Part shown: piece by piece, positions 10,501 to 20,757 of the stretch
How positions within the stretch are numbered: position 1 is the first letter of the stretch
How the letters are laid out: the number at the start of each line of letters is the position of its first letter
DNA from: Dactylonectria macrodidyma
Lineage: Eukaryota; Ascomycota; Sordariomycetes; Hypocreales; Nectriaceae
Assembly: GCA_020744425.1 (NCBI GenBank)
Contig: JAGMUV010000032.1
Coordinates: 1-64,000 of the forward strand
Direction of reading: 5' to 3'
DNA: 64,000 bases
Notes under the pieces: model-generated
What the model saw: the letters and a program-made list of their open reading frames with translations, nothing else
What the model was told of the DNA's origin: nothing
Databases searched by the model: none
Translations under genes and position numbers: made by a program

Positions 10501-10896
10501 AAAAAGTTAGGTTCGCTGCTGAATATGGACACTGTTTAAGACGATCGTGTCAGTAGCGTGATACCTACGTTACAATAGCTTAACACAGCTAAACTATTGT
10601 ACCCGCTAACATGTCTTAGCGCCCTATTGGAAATTTCCCCAGCGCGCTAGACGCGACTTGATACGCGTTGAGCCTGGACGCACTAGTAGTGGGACTGTTA
10701 GTCTGCGACCCTCGCACTGCACTAGTGGTCAGTCTGGTCAAGTTCACACTGGACCATCATTGTGGTCTGAAGGCTTGCACTGAACCAGCAGTGTAGTCCG
10801 AGAAACGTACACTGAACCAATAGTGCACGGACTATTAGTGTGCACTGCAGTGTGCACTAATAGTGCTCTTAATGGTGCGCACTATTAGGAGCGCTG
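7580..10896 (-). mobile_element. hAT-B element, copy 1
   Basis: The left terminus cagggctcctaatagtgc (7580) and the reverse complement of the right end, cagcgctcctaatagtgc (10896), match at 17 of 18 positions, so both TIRs are present. Subterminal repeats built on 'actaaactgccagtc' fill the first 250 bp, with related motifs in the last 200 bp. Bases 7580-10627 recur almost identically at 54605-57652. The flanking octamers (cctgtttg left, ctctggaa right) do not match. The left flank is Helitron A and the right flank is a different hAT, so a simple insertion does not explain this copy. Confidence 0.8.
7811..10123 (-). CDS. hAT-B transposase, full-length frame
   Basis: An uninterrupted 770-codon frame starts at an ATG (10123). 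Domains in order: a BED-type zinc finger (about residues 49-107, with WWHCQPCFDKKRAK and HLRTEH supplying Cys and His ligands); the RNase H-like catalytic core, including DNWTSPNCFGVIGF and YFMMDNATNMN with catalytic-type Asp residues and CFGHIINLAV; and a C-terminal hATC domain (LMAIDILSIAPMSTETERLF). It should bind the TIRs and cut and paste the element. A plausible intron (gtaaga donor near 8025, tcag acceptor near 7929) would shorten the C-terminus to end PSEERG. This copy has no visible inactivating change, whereas copy 2 has a nonsense codon. Confidence 0.85.
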   Translation of the reverse strand: MSSSVDHSETASAIGSTSHTVDSDLLAHTALSPSSSPPSSAPRKKTSPIWRYCRSEEGKGTPAAWVDSNGTKWWHCQPCFDKKRAKKYNCSGGSSAIVNHLRTEHKIMVSGRQETMREVTQSRLGDITAFLADESLASTKKRKATAEEDALDPATLRELYCRYTVACSLSFAHVEQPAFRDFIRYIRPAADDLLPRSGDTVKNDLQWGYDNKKEFVKRALQNALSSIHIVPDNWTSPNCFGVIGFTVQFVTEDHGLQSLVVRIKELEGQHSGENMAEAIMEFIREFGIASKVGYFMMDNATNMNTMIDKISDDLEQEFDVFYDPLPHRLRCFGHIINLAVMEFLIGKRPPTTDSYHGPSDEEVEQWRKRGAIGKLHNIVVYITWTPQRLQTFTRLTDGLRLRRDNDTRWNSWYGMVEWVLRPKIRQAITVFCAQEPALQDDVLTPADWTTLAETHKFLEPFYDATIANEGMGISISDVLPAMDYLLHHIEAAKKATTTPHLATMMETAWAKLADYYELTEDSPVYSAATVLNPSLKWAYMEKTWEGKTEWIERAKARVGELWREAYKSTTSLPVLRPVFAQEPTTRRLNGYKVWMKEQKVTIFNMDYDEYEAYCREPVIMVSDPLKWWLEPAQRRRFPNLSLMAIDILSIAPMSTETERLFSKAKLSVTEQRGAMNIETLNLLECLRSWDSSVLIIPSEVRVLLCQMRGCLSVSSVAMYGSRQHHLQCLVFRKGVSKAAGEAIRRRRWELWRQRGRYEEGRPQVGLFCSD

Positions 10897-11667
10897 CTCT
10901 GGAACCCCAATCATGATTTTGCATGGCTGATTCTTCTCGTCTCTGAAAAAACAAGCAATGCTGTAGAGGGCAAGCTTATTTCGAGACGTCCAGCCATCAA
11001 ATGAGATATGAATCGCTCCAGGGGAGTTCCTCAGCACCTCGATAACCTTCTGCTTGTGGCGGTTATACTCTTGAATGATCTTATATCGGACAGTCCTGGC
11101 ACTCAAGTTGGCGCGCTGGATCGAAATGGAGGGATTCAAATAGTCGAAGATTTCTCGGAGGATGGGGTTCTCGGCGAAGGAAAAGGACTGGTTGCTGCTG
11201 ACAATTAACTCGACTAGCATACGCTGAAAGTGTTGCTTATCAAAGCGTGAGATGAAGCTATTCGCGATATTCTGTTCCGTAGGCTTGTTGACGTCCAGTT
11301 TCAAAACAGAGGCAATAGTCGGCTGGATCGATTTCAGTGCGCCTTCGGATTTGAGCTGTGCTGTGCTCTTTTTCTCTCCCTCTGGTGCTGGTGTTTTGTG
11401 CTCACGCCATAGATGACGCCATAGATGATTTGCCGCGTTCTGGAGACCTGAAGAGGTAAAACTCGCGATAATGGGACGATTTCTGAGGATACAGTCCTTG
11501 CAAGCCCATTTGCGTAAGCCATGACGTTGAATATCATAGCCAAAGTCCCACAGCCAAGAGCTAGTATCACGAGCGCGTTCTGACCAATTCCAGCCTCTGA
11601 AATGGCGAAAAAGACGGTCTTCGAGCTGCTGCTGTTGGCCTGGTTGGCCTGGCTGGTTGGCTGACAT
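10897..11667 (-). pseudogene. hAT-C transposase, N-terminal half only
   Basis: The frame starts at the ATG at 11667 with a Gln/Pro-rich leader, then a BED-like module (WLWDFGYDIQRHGLRKWACK, DCILRN, HLWREHKT) and the start of the catalytic core (AIHISFDGWTSRNKLALYSI, first Asp of the DDE triad). It is cut after about 257 codons exactly at the hAT-B terminus (10897). The C-terminal half and hATC domain are absent on the far side of hAT-B. A related but distinct N-terminus lies at 32505-32966. No TIR was recognised upstream of the ATG. Confidence 0.8.
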
Positions 11668-11841
11668 TGTTTAAAAATATTTTTGGGGCAAAAACAAACA
11701 GGAAATCTGTAGAAAACGCGCCCAATAGGGGTATTTTCTCGTCTGTTATAAGATTAGCTGTAGGGGTGATCGACCTCGACTAACTTGGGTCTAGGTACCT
11801 CGATTTAATAGGCAATTATATACAAAAAAAAATACTACGTC

Positions 11842-11898
11842 ACCCCATGCACATTGGAGCGGCGATGGGGTGCATGGGGTAGCCTCAGCCGAAGGCTG
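11842..11898. repeat. Inverted repeat plus short hairpin next to Helitron B
   Basis: An 11-bp inverted repeat (accccatgcac at 11842-11852 and its complement at 11870-11880) is followed by cagcc-gaa-ggctg (11886-11898), a 5-bp stem with a 3-nt loop. Hairpins near a 3' end are typical of Helitrons, and Helitron B runs toward this side on the minus strand. I could not identify a CTRR terminus, so the assignment is tentative. The rest of 11668-12049 shows no gene. Confidence 0.35.
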
Positions 11899-12049
11899 TT
11901 TGTCCGCGGGCCGGGAAGCTAGTACTACTACTGCATTATCTACGTACTGATCCATTGCCATGGCCATTCTTGGTATTATGTGACATGTACGGATTCTGTG
12001 TGAGCACCTGTCGTTTCCTAAGCTCCTGATCCCTCATCTTCATCTTCAT

Positions 12050-13430
12050 GCCATCCGCGCCGGGGCCGACGTTCTTAGCCATGACCTGGATGACTGGCCG
12101 GCTGAGGCGGTCGAGGTGATAGTGGTTATATTCGTTCACCCTATCTTTAGTGGCGTATACTCGTAAGGCGTTGACAAACCTTGCGACCTCTTGGTCGTCT
12201 AGTTTTGCCCGTACGCGGCTGGAAAGGAGCTTCCAGGACTCCACAGATAGTTGAAGCAGCCGCAATTCCCCGAGAGCTGTGCGAAACGCCTCCTGATCGT
12301 CGCCACGCTGCCGCTGGACAACTTTCAAGAAGCGATTTATCGAATCGCCTATATGCGTTTCTGCCCTTGATCTCTACTCCCTGAACCTCTTTATCGTAAT
12401 AAAGCGGCTTCCGCAGCACAGGGAGAAGCTGAAAGACGTCACCAACCAACAGGATGTTCAGGCCGCCAAAGAACTCTTCGTTCTTATTCGGGAACGCCTC
12501 TCGGAGACGGTCATCGATCCAAGATAGCTGACGCAGTCCTAGCATGCTCTTCTCGTCAATGATTAGATACTTGATATCTTTAAGCTTCTTCTCGCGGTCG
12601 ATCTTGGCTGGCATCTACATTCTGTGGTTAGCCCGAAGTACTGCGACCATTAAGTAAGAATATCTGCCCAGGCCCCTCCGAACCTTTAAACGCGCCGAGT
12701 TGAGATATTGAGGGAGTTAGTGACACAGTCTCCCCTGCACGGCGTCGTGAACGATGGCCTCGCTGGATAGCAGCCCGCTTGGCCCTTGCGCCAGCCATGG
12801 AGGAATTGTCCTGTGAGTCTCTCCCGCACTGGAGGAATCTAGGAGCCAAGTCAGAGTGACCTATATGAGACGTGCTGCTTCGGATAGTAGACGGATCAGA
12901 ATGTGAAGCGGTTAGTAGTGTCGGCTGCACAGGAGGTGAGGGAGCTATTGTACGGAAGAGCCGCGAGCTTTGTTGGGTTGGTGGAATTGGCGTCCCCAAC
13001 ACTACACGCGGCTGGCTAATCGACGCCCCGGATAACGTCTTGGCTGTATGACATTGCCGTAGCCTCTCTGGCGACGTAGGCTGGGTTCCGAGTCTGTCGT
13101 TAAGAGGCGATAGGCCAGCATCTTCTTCAGTTCTCTTCGGAGCGGGACTCTCAGTTGAAGAAGGACCGACGGCGAGGTTTCTTAATGTCAGGATCGCGCC
13201 TTTGGATCTGGAACGCTTCATTTAGTTAGTATTGAATGTCTTGCGGAGTGGGGAGACAGGGCTGACATGAGAATTGCACCGACTGCGACATTCCAGGCAG
13301 TTCTTGGTGTTCCCAGCAGATTTCCGTTTGCTGACGAAGTCACCAGCCGGTTTCTTCTCGCCACAGCGGGCACAGACAATGGACACTAAGTCATCTTGAA
13401 GCCCTTGAGGAGTAGACTTCGGATGCATTA
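12050..13430 (-). pseudogene. Helitron B: deleted, Rep-less RepHel remnant
   Basis: Reading on the minus strand, exon 1 from an ATG near 13428 encodes the Cys module (CARCGEKKPAGDF, CLECRS). An intron of similar length and position to that in Helitron A follows, then the Pro-rich region to a stop near 12628. The next frame (12614-12147) jumps directly to the helicase: YLIIDEKSMLGLRQL (Walker B) and NILLVGDVFQLLPVL (motif III). A frameshift near 12330 leads to VQRQRGDDQEAF and the segment up to KNVGPGADG, where similarity ends at about 12050. The entire Rep domain, Walker A and the last helicase motifs are missing. It is a non-autonomous derivative of the Helitron A family. Confidence 0.8.
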
Positions 13431-13740
13431 CTCAATGACGCAAGACATGAAGATGCGTTGCGTGAACGAAGTTTCCATGCCAAGCGAATGCCAAGCGAAA
13501 TTCCGAGTAAACAAGCCAGGGGGACTGCTAGCTGGCAAGCTAGGCCCACTTTTTATGAGCCGTCGTCCAGTTGCTCCTCGTTTTGTGGCCGTCCAAACAA
13601 AATTTAAACCAATCAGAGACTGAGAAACTTATTAATCCCTGTCTGCACCAAACCCTCATTATTGGGAAAAAACTTATGGATTAATGTAGAGTCAGCATTC
13701 GGCTGAATAAGTACTATGAACCGTACAGGGCCAGGAAATA
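13431..13740. other. No gene seen
   Basis: The first 80 bp resemble the sequence upstream of the Helitron A start codon (shared 'catgtcttgc' next to the ATG), so they are probably the Helitron B 5' region. The remainder shows nothing recognisable. Confidence 0.4.
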
Positions 13741-13905
13741 TGCCACTGTACCTAAATCCACCTAAATCCACTCCATTACATCCACTTTCAGGTCCAAGTG
13801 TAGTGGATTATTACGTAATCTGAGCGCCGACAAGTGGATGTAATAGAGATGGGCCACCTTATATGTGGTCCACGTGGATTTACAGTGTAGTGGGTCCGAC
13901 CCTTG
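13741..13905 (+). repeat. hAT-A-like terminal/subterminal sequence without transposase
   Basis: This stretch resembles 1078-1215 in composition and layout: repeated atccac motifs, an inverted repeat of attacatccactt (about 13775-13787) with its complement (about 13836-13848), and the same terminus ccgacccttg at 13896-13905. No transposase frame is attached, so it is a solo end or part of a deleted derivative. Confidence 0.6.
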
Positions 13906-14651
13906 CCTGTCAGGCACGGGCAAGGGAGAAGAAACCAGGCGGGGAAGAAAAGGTGATGTAAGACGACGGAGTGGTAGCTTTCACCACCAAATCAAGGACT
14001 TTTCTGGGCAAAGTAACACGGTAGGTCGGTCAACCAAAGGAGCCACAATGACAGCTCAGGGACTGACATGCTACCTACTACACATAGGCCAATGCCGTAC
14101 CCTCACAGGTGTTGACGCGTGAGGTGCTAGAGAAAGGCACCTGGCGGAGCTATGAAGCTAACTGTGATAGTCCAGGGTGACCTTCCACTTTGTTCCCAGC
14201 CTCGTTCATCGTTCAATCATTCCAGAGTCATGCCAGAGTTCCGGGGCATCTGCCTGCGTCAGCGGGCGTTACCAGTTGCGCTCAGGCTCTTTGCGTACGT
14301 GCTACCGATTAGGACTAGCGCCCTTGGCGTCGGACGCACGGGCCTGAGCTTGCTGAGGTAAGAGAAAGCTCGGGTTCAAGTGGCCACATGATGTCCCCAC
14401 CGATTCCCGGACGCCAGCTCCATCGTCAACGAACCTGCGCACGCGACGGGGTATGCCTGAACCCCCACTTCGTGAGTTTGGCTGCTTCTCTTCCCTTTCC
14501 CATCTAACACGCAATTATGTATTCTTAACTTTCACCCGAAACAGATACCGTATAAGCACATGCGAAGGATTATAAACAACATATTCATGGAACGCCAAGC
14601 TCCCCTCTGAAAATGTGTCACTGTATGGAACCGCCGTATCGGGCTATAAAG
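13906..14651. other. Intergenic, no gene seen
   Basis: No frame with recognisable features. A short inverted repeat (ccttgcc ... ggcaagg) lies at the left edge. The right part is the region downstream of the PARP-like gene. Confidence 0.4.
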
Positions 14652-16830
14652 TCACGCACGGGTTAGTCTCGAAATCCTCTCAAATAACCACATGTAATAA
14701 AATGAAAGAAAGAGAAGGAGGAGAAAGAATTTCAATCTACAAACCATCAAAACCATCTCATCGCCCGTGAAGGGCAGTCCTCCCATCTCCCACCCAACTT
14801 TCTTCCACTTCGAAGGCCGAACCCTCCCTACCCCTTCAATACACCTCTGCTGCCCGTCCGATTTCTCGATGGCTTCATGTCCATCGCTAATGCTCGTCAG
14901 GCTCCGGATCCGCCGCGCTCCAATGTCGGCCTCGCACAGGAGTATCACCGCCTCGCCGCCCCACAATTCATGCTTGCAATAGCCCGCCGACTTGCTTGAC
15001 ACGTCGGCGAGGTAGATGCCGTTGCCGAACATGGTCCCCGTGAAGCTAGCCCCTTGCCTGCGGATCTGTAGCCCCAGGTCGAGGATACCCAGCAGCGAGT
15101 CGAGTGGCGTGCCGTGCCACAGTAGGAGTCTCTCCTCGCCACAGGCATCGTGGCCCTGCTTCGCCTTGATCCAGTCGCAGTACGGATTTGGCAGGTTAGC
15201 CTTAACGAAGACTCGGTAGATGTCCTGGAGCTCCAGGATCCGATAATGCGTGTGATGGCAGGAATTTTCTAGGTAATATTTTAGTTCCCGGAACTCGAGT
15301 GTCGAAGCATCCGTCAGGCGGCGGAAGCCATGCCGCAGAGAGCTGTAGGCCTGGTACAGCGGCTGGGCGAGGGCCTTATGTGCATTAAGCTGGAGGGAAC
15401 CTCGGCGGTGGACCTCGGCTAACATGTTGGCTATTTCCTGCCGCGGATGGAGCGAGTGGAGGAATTTGAGTTCGAGGAAGATGGCATGATAGCTTGATAT
15501 CACGGGGGGGCGGTCGTGTCCCGCGCAGAAAGGGATCCGGCTGCGATATAACGATGATGCTCTGAGGATAGCCTTCCAGTGGATGGGGCGCACGGACTCG
15601 AGGTATTTCCAGATACGCTCCAGAATCTTGAATGCCAAGAAGATGGACCAAGGACTGACTTGCTCGTACGGAGCGCTAAATGGCGGCCAGGGTCTCGACG
15701 TGCTTGGGCTCTCGCCGCCATTATGTTTCCGCATAGAACCGCCATAGAGCATAAGCTCCATCAAATCCCTCACCTCCTCCGTAATCCTGGCGTCGATCAT
15801 TGCGTAATTTGGTACTTCCTTGGGGCATGCGACGGTCCCGCGGTAGTCCAGCTCGACGAACATAAAGTGCCAGCTCGGGATGAAAGGGGATTCGTATCTT
15901 CGGTTCCATGCCAGGCCCGTGTTGTTGCGGAATATCTTGCGGAACCTAGCAACGACGGGCTTTAGATCGGTTTCCTCCATTTCCTGCTTGCCTACGCCTT
16001 GAAGCCCAACGCGACCTTCCCGAGTCAAGAGCGTGTAGGTTTTGGCCTCTGTGTTGAATACTATCTGTTGTAGAGCTTCTCGTTAGTAATTTAACATCGT
16101 CTATATATGTGCATGCGTTCTCACGTACTTGATGCCTCCGGAAGAAGTTCTCGTTCTTCGAGATGTCGACCCGTAGAAGGTAAACATCATATATCGACGC
16201 CGTAGCCCTATCTATCAAGACCGTGGCATCGGCACGTGCTCCCAGATCGACGGGAACACGCAGGCTCGCCCTACCGTCAGTCTGTCTCCGAAAATAGCCA
16301 TGGTGCGAAGTGCGCCTTGCTCTCGCACCAGCCGGGCGCCGCTTCGCGACATGAGAGTCCTCAAACTCCTTCCGAATATCCTGATGTCCCAAGTTCCCAC
16401 GCACCACAATATCGTGATCAGGATCCCAGTCGGACGATATTCGAGGAAGAGGGGGAGCAATTGAACGAGATATCGTCGTGGTCGGTGCTGTTGATGGGAC
16501 TCTTTGGTGGGCGGCTTCATGAGCGGTCAGGGCTTCGGAGGCAGTTGGTGGACATGAGGTGAGCTTTGCTGGGTTAATGGTCCCTGGCGGATCTGGGCAC
16601 CACCAGTTGTCCATCGCTAGACGTACAGTCCAAGGCGCTGTAACATTTGAAGAGAGGTTGGTCGATTCAAAGGAGTATGGAACAATGGGATGTGGGTGCC
16701 TTGAGATGCCGGTCGGGGAATCGCAACGCTGTTCCGAGAAGCCTTGAAGCGCCACCGCCCTGGCCAAAGGGGACAGTGCCATGGCCTGGAGTCGCCTTGT
16801 GACACAAGGCGGCCAGGGTGACCACACCAT
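14652..16830 (-). CDS. WGR-domain poly(ADP-ribose) polymerase-like protein, divergent or decayed C-terminus
   Basis: Two exons join through a 64-nt intron (16065-16128, gtacgt...ctaac...cag). Across the junction the protein reads SKNENFFRRHQ then IVFNTEAKTYTLLTREGRVG, a WGR domain with Glu in place of the signature Trp. A helical regulatory-like region follows (FLAFKILERIW ... ADVH-type helices). The ADP-ribosyltransferase core follows: LLLWHGTPLDSLLGILDLGL (His near residue 550) and FGNGIYLADVSSKSAGYCKH (Tyr near 583). PARPs use NAD+ to ADP-ribosylate nuclear proteins and DNA-damage sites. The usual tail with the catalytic Glu (NEY motif) is not found: after GRVRPSKWKKVG the sequence changes to a short hydrophobic tail (FFLLLLFLSFYYMWLF). 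This suggests a late frameshift, an unrecognised last intron or a true loss. The start at 16830 is uncertain, since about 230 N-terminal residues show no clear domain. Confidence 0.7.
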
Positions 16831-17263
16831 GTACGCCTTGTCTCAGAGCGGTCAGACCTGCGCCGGGGGGCTCGGAATATCATCAACCCTGGGGCGAGCC
16901 AGCCTAATGGCGCCGATTTTGACGGTGAGGAAGGGCAGACGCAATTGCGAAGCCACAAGGCACTTGGTAGCATGCGCAGTCATCGTTCTTCCCCCGCAGA
17001 CTTTGTGATAAGTTACGGCGTTCTCATGCATCACGTCGGTCCTTGTACACTAAAGGAAATCCTAGCAAGTTGATTCCCTGCATCAATGCTGTATGGCAGG
17101 TGGGGAAGAAAAGGGGGGCGGCTTACTCGGGCTGCGGCTGTGTTGTGGCGGGGCTCGAAAGGGGAAAGCCAAACAGGAGACTGGTCCCGGCATTACCTCA
17201 GCAAGCTCAGCCCCACCCACTAAGCGAAGTAGTAGATTTATTACGCCCGGGAGAACGGATCTC
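16831..17263. other. Upstream of the PARP-like gene; no gene seen
   Basis: Probable 5' region of the PARP-like gene on the minus strand. It may hide an additional first exon, but no junction could be supported. Confidence 0.35.
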
Positions 17264-17376
17264 ATCTCCTTGACTGTGCAAACTTCTCCTGGTTGACAGG
17301 ACTAAGCTATTTCAGGGTAGATGCCTTTGCTGAAGTCCCCTGGGTGCTCCACAAGCGTTTGCACAGTCAAGGAGAT
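17264..17376. repeat. 20-bp perfect inverted repeat, 73-bp spacer
   Basis: atctccttgactgtgcaaac at 17264-17283 has its exact reverse complement at 17357-17376. The 113-bp unit resembles a tiny inverted-repeat element or a strong stem-loop. No flanking duplication was seen and no relation to the nearby Tc1 fragment could be shown. Confidence 0.7.
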
Positions 17377-17727
17377 AGGGCCATGGAACACGCTATGCTA
17401 TTTACATTCTGCCACTTCAATCCTGACCACAAAATAAAGCCCCACTTTCTCTCCCTGAATCGCTTTCTTTTGGCCTCACTTGGCCCTCTCTGGCAGGCCT
17501 CCTTGGCCAATTTCTCCAAGTGTTCAGTCTCCTATCCTCAGCAGCTGAAGCGTGGTCTGTCAAAATGAGGCTGTGTTGTGTTAGTATTTTCTAGTTCTGG
17601 CTGTTAGGATGTTCAATTCTCCTCCCTGTAGCCAGTGTGACACGGGTCTATGCATTCTTTCTCAATAGCCTCTCGTGCTAAAGACTGTCAGGAAAGTCGC
17701 AATTGCAGTGCGTCTCTAACCCTCACC
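17377..17727. other. No gene seen
   Basis: T/C-rich sequence with no supported coding or repeat structure. Confidence 0.35.
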
Positions 17728-18150
17728 TCAGGCCACAGCAACTTCATTAGAAAAGGTCCATTTCTCCCAAAAATCGATAGACATGTGAACATAGCGTTTT
17801 CTGGCTATTTCCTCGCTAATGAACGGTCTCACAAGTGACTGGAAGTGCATAATGCCTTCCTTTCGAAGGAATGTAAGTGCAGTCTTCCTACAGCAGCTCA
17901 ATTCGGCCTCCTCAATCAATTCATGTATTTAGATATGAGGGTCTTGACCTATTACTCGCAGTATCCGTCTCTTTTCCCGGTCTCCTAGCTTAGGCGGGCG
18001 GCGGCACCTGGGCTGGTCACGACCACTCTGTTGTTCTTGGTACCGCCGGACGATGCCGTAAATCGCGAGTCTCGTAACTCCCTCCTCGCTTGCGATCTTG
18101 ACGGCGGAAACGCCCGAATTGTACCTCCAAACAATCCTCGTCCTCGTATG
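17728..18150 (-). pseudogene. Tc1/mariner transposase fragment
   Basis: On the minus strand the HTH region reads HTRTRIVWRYNSGVSAVKIA, then EEGVTRLAIYGIVRRYQEQQ and a basic GRPRK-like box (RCRRPPKLGDREKRRI). This is typical of fungal Tc1-like transposases. A stop in ...QDPHI (about 17929) interrupts it. The frame then continues with FLRKEGIMHFQSLVRPFISE and EEIARKRYVHMSIDFWEKW, the linker before the catalytic domain, and ends soon after. The DDE/D catalytic domain and TIRs are missing. It is an old relic lying between the PARP-like and RING genes. Confidence 0.75.
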
Positions 18151-18360
18151 AGGAGAATGATGTATCTGCGACACCATTCTGACTTGAATTGGTGGTGCAG
18201 CGGGCTGTTGAAGCTGATGATGATTTTGGTGAAGGTAGCACGGAAAGCGGGGTACGGAAAAATATGTCGTAACTTTTGGCGCCCGCTGTACCTTATGTCT
18301 AAGGCCCGATCCTTCTCGATACAATTCCAAACGCCCAATCGACTTTACTAAGGAACGAAC

Positions 18361-19026
18361 AACTGATTCCTACCTCCCTACCATCACCCATTTTTTCCTG
18401 TTCTGTCATTCCCTAGCATAAGGTATGCCATACCTTACTGTACCGTCAATATCCACGCGACACGCATTAATCGCCCTAGCACAAGCACAACACAAACACA
18501 AGGAGAAGACACATCAACCTGCCCGCTTTTAAATAACCCGTCACCGGCTGCTACAAGTACTTGCGCTTCCGTTACCTTTGCACCATCGATCCTGGGGTAC
18601 ACTACACCCATCCCCCCCCATACGCCCGCTATTTGCCACCACCCCTCGGGCTCGCAGCATCACCGCTCTCCCGTCCGCCAAACCTTTGACCTTGTTCCAT
18701 CCATATCGTTTGTGTGTTCGGCTAGTCACCTTGTGTCTTATTGCCTGTTTACACAAAGAACACATCACCTACATATAAATCCTCAAGCCGCTAGACCCCT
18801 CTCCAAGCCGACCTGTTTCCCTACAAGGACTGGCCGCCAGCTTACCTTGCTTCCGCGTCACCGCAAAAGCTCCCGGATAATTTGAGGCTGGACCGGGGCT
18901 CGCAATTCAACCTGCATACTCCGTATATCTCTAGATATTCTGGTGTCACGCGCTCTTCGCCTCGCCGGCCTCGCTGTAGGCCTTGGCTTGAGCGCCTTGA
19001 CGGCCTACCGGCGCAACCAGCTGCAG
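18361..19026. other. Upstream region of the RING-finger gene
   Basis: C-rich on the + strand with several CT runs, as expected of a fungal promoter and 5' UTR. An in-frame extension upstream of the chosen ATG begins only at a GTG (18943). No other gene is supported. Confidence 0.45.
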
Positions 19027-20599
19027 ATGGCTTCCCAAGCTGATGACCACCCTGGCCACCTCGATGCGACCACCGGCCGCGCGGTCGTCTATTGCCACTC
19101 ATGCTCCCATGAATGGTATCGAGACGAGCATGGCCTAGAATGTCCCGAATGTGGTGGCGACATTACTGAAGTTGTACGTTATATCATCTCTTCCTTTCCT
19201 TGCTTCTTTCTGTTGCTAACGAACTCACCAGGTTGAGCCTGATAACGATCCCCGCGATCTGGAGCACCAGTCTTCTGCAACCACCTCCCCCGAACCGGGC
19301 CGCCGCCGATTTCACGACGAAGATGATTCCGACGACGAACGCGATGAGTACTTTAGACCCCACGGTTTCCATTACGGCCCAAATCAAACACACCACAATC
19401 CCGGTGTAGACGCCGTTCTCGAGCGCTTCATCGATATGCTCCAAGGGTTTAGGCCGCCCTCAGGCCCCATGCATCGGCCTGCGCCTTTCACCCACGATTA
19501 CACCCGAAGGCGAATTCAACGAACAATATTCACATCAGGACCCTTCGGAGGCGGCACAACCTCCGTAACCATTGTGTCCGGACCACTTGTCGGCGGTCGA
19601 CCGGGAGACGAACCTGGAAGTCGTTTCCCCGATCCTAGAGGTCCTGCATTCGATCGGGGTCAAGAGCCAGATCCTTTTCAAGCGTATGCATCATCCTTTC
19701 CAAGTCGTCCTCAACGACCAGGAGGTTTACGGGTCACCAGCGTATCCATGACAATGGGCGCTAACAACCCATCCAGAATCATTTCAAATATCGTACGGGA
19801 TATTGGCCCTCCTGAGGATGGCAACCGTGATGGTCCAGAGGGAGCCGGAGGTGGTCGTCCTCATCCTGGCTTCGCGAGAAGTCTGCACGACATTCTCTCC
19901 CTGTTCAACCCTGACAACGCCATGGCCGGCGATGCAGTCTATTCCCAGGAGGCTCTGGACCGAATCATTACCAGCTTAATGGAGGCAACCCCCCAGTCCA
20001 ACGCGGCACCTCCGGCCACCGAAGAGGCTCTTAAGAACCTGACTCGAAAGGAGATGGACAAGGAGATGCTCGGGGCTGACGGAAAGACAGAGTGCACCAT
20101 CTGCATTGATGAGATGAAGGTGGGCGAAACTGTCATCTACCTACCGTGCAACCACTGGTTTCACGAAGAGTGCGCTGTGCTGTGGTTGAAGGAGCACAAC
20201 ACTTGCCCAATCTGCCGAACGCCGATCGAGAAGAACGATGGCAGCAACAGAACTAACAGCAGCCATAACAACAACGATAACTCAAACCAAAACCAAGGAG
20301 AAAGCTCTTCCGGGCCATCGCCGTTCCCACCCCGTTTTCCACCACCACCAGGTTCAGGGTCTGCCAGCACCCCGCCATGGCTATTCAATGCTGGCCTCAG
20401 AAGAACCTCTGGTGGACCTGGTGGCCGCCCAACATGGGAGTATCATCCGCAAAGCGATCCTAGCCATAATACATTCCTCAATGCTTTCCGCTTGTTGCAG
20501 GAAGACCGAGAGATCCGTCAGCAGATGGAGCAGCAGAACAGGGAGCAAAACCGCGACCAGAACCGGGACTCGGACCGAGATCAGGTAGAGCAATGTTAG
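19027..20599 (+). CDS. RING-H2 E3 ubiquitin ligase with N-terminal zinc ribbon (RNF126/RNF115-like)
   Basis: Two exons (19027-19173 and 19232-20599) join across a 58-nt intron (gtacgt, gctaac, caccag) and encode 504 aa. The N-terminus has a CxxC...CxxC zinc ribbon (YCHSCSHEWYRDEHGLECPE), the arrangement found in RNF126/RNF115-type ligases, where it binds ubiquitin or substrate. The RING-H2 domain lies at about residues 337-380: CTICIDEMKVGETVIYLPCN, HWFHEECAVLWLKEHNTCPI, CRTPI, with all eight ligands. Between them is a long Gly/Pro/Arg-rich disordered region. The C-terminus is Asn/Gln/Arg-rich with repeated NREQNRDQ-like units. It should recruit E2~ubiquitin and promote substrate ubiquitination. 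The ATG was chosen because it is the first in frame before the zinc ribbon. The gene appears intact. Confidence 0.9.
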
Positions 20600-20757
20600 C
20601 AATGATCAGTTGAGATCAGTGATCAATGTTGGGCTTCGGGTTTCGGGTTGGAACGTGCGTTCCAGAGGGTCGAGCGGGACATTGGAATGGAGCAAAAATC
20701 AGCCACAATGATACATAGAGACAAAAGTAATATAAATTGAGGGGAGATTTTTGATTA

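Noticed and set aside
10600..10627. Right end of hAT-B placed at gcgcccta (10626/57651)
   Set aside because: Both copies share sequence up to here, but a much better match to the left TIR lies at 10896, with subterminal repeats before it. The shared endpoint is probably where copy 2 was truncated.
18031..18351. Plus-strand frame over the Tc1 relic
   Set aside because: Antisense of recognisable transposase sequence and no features of its own.
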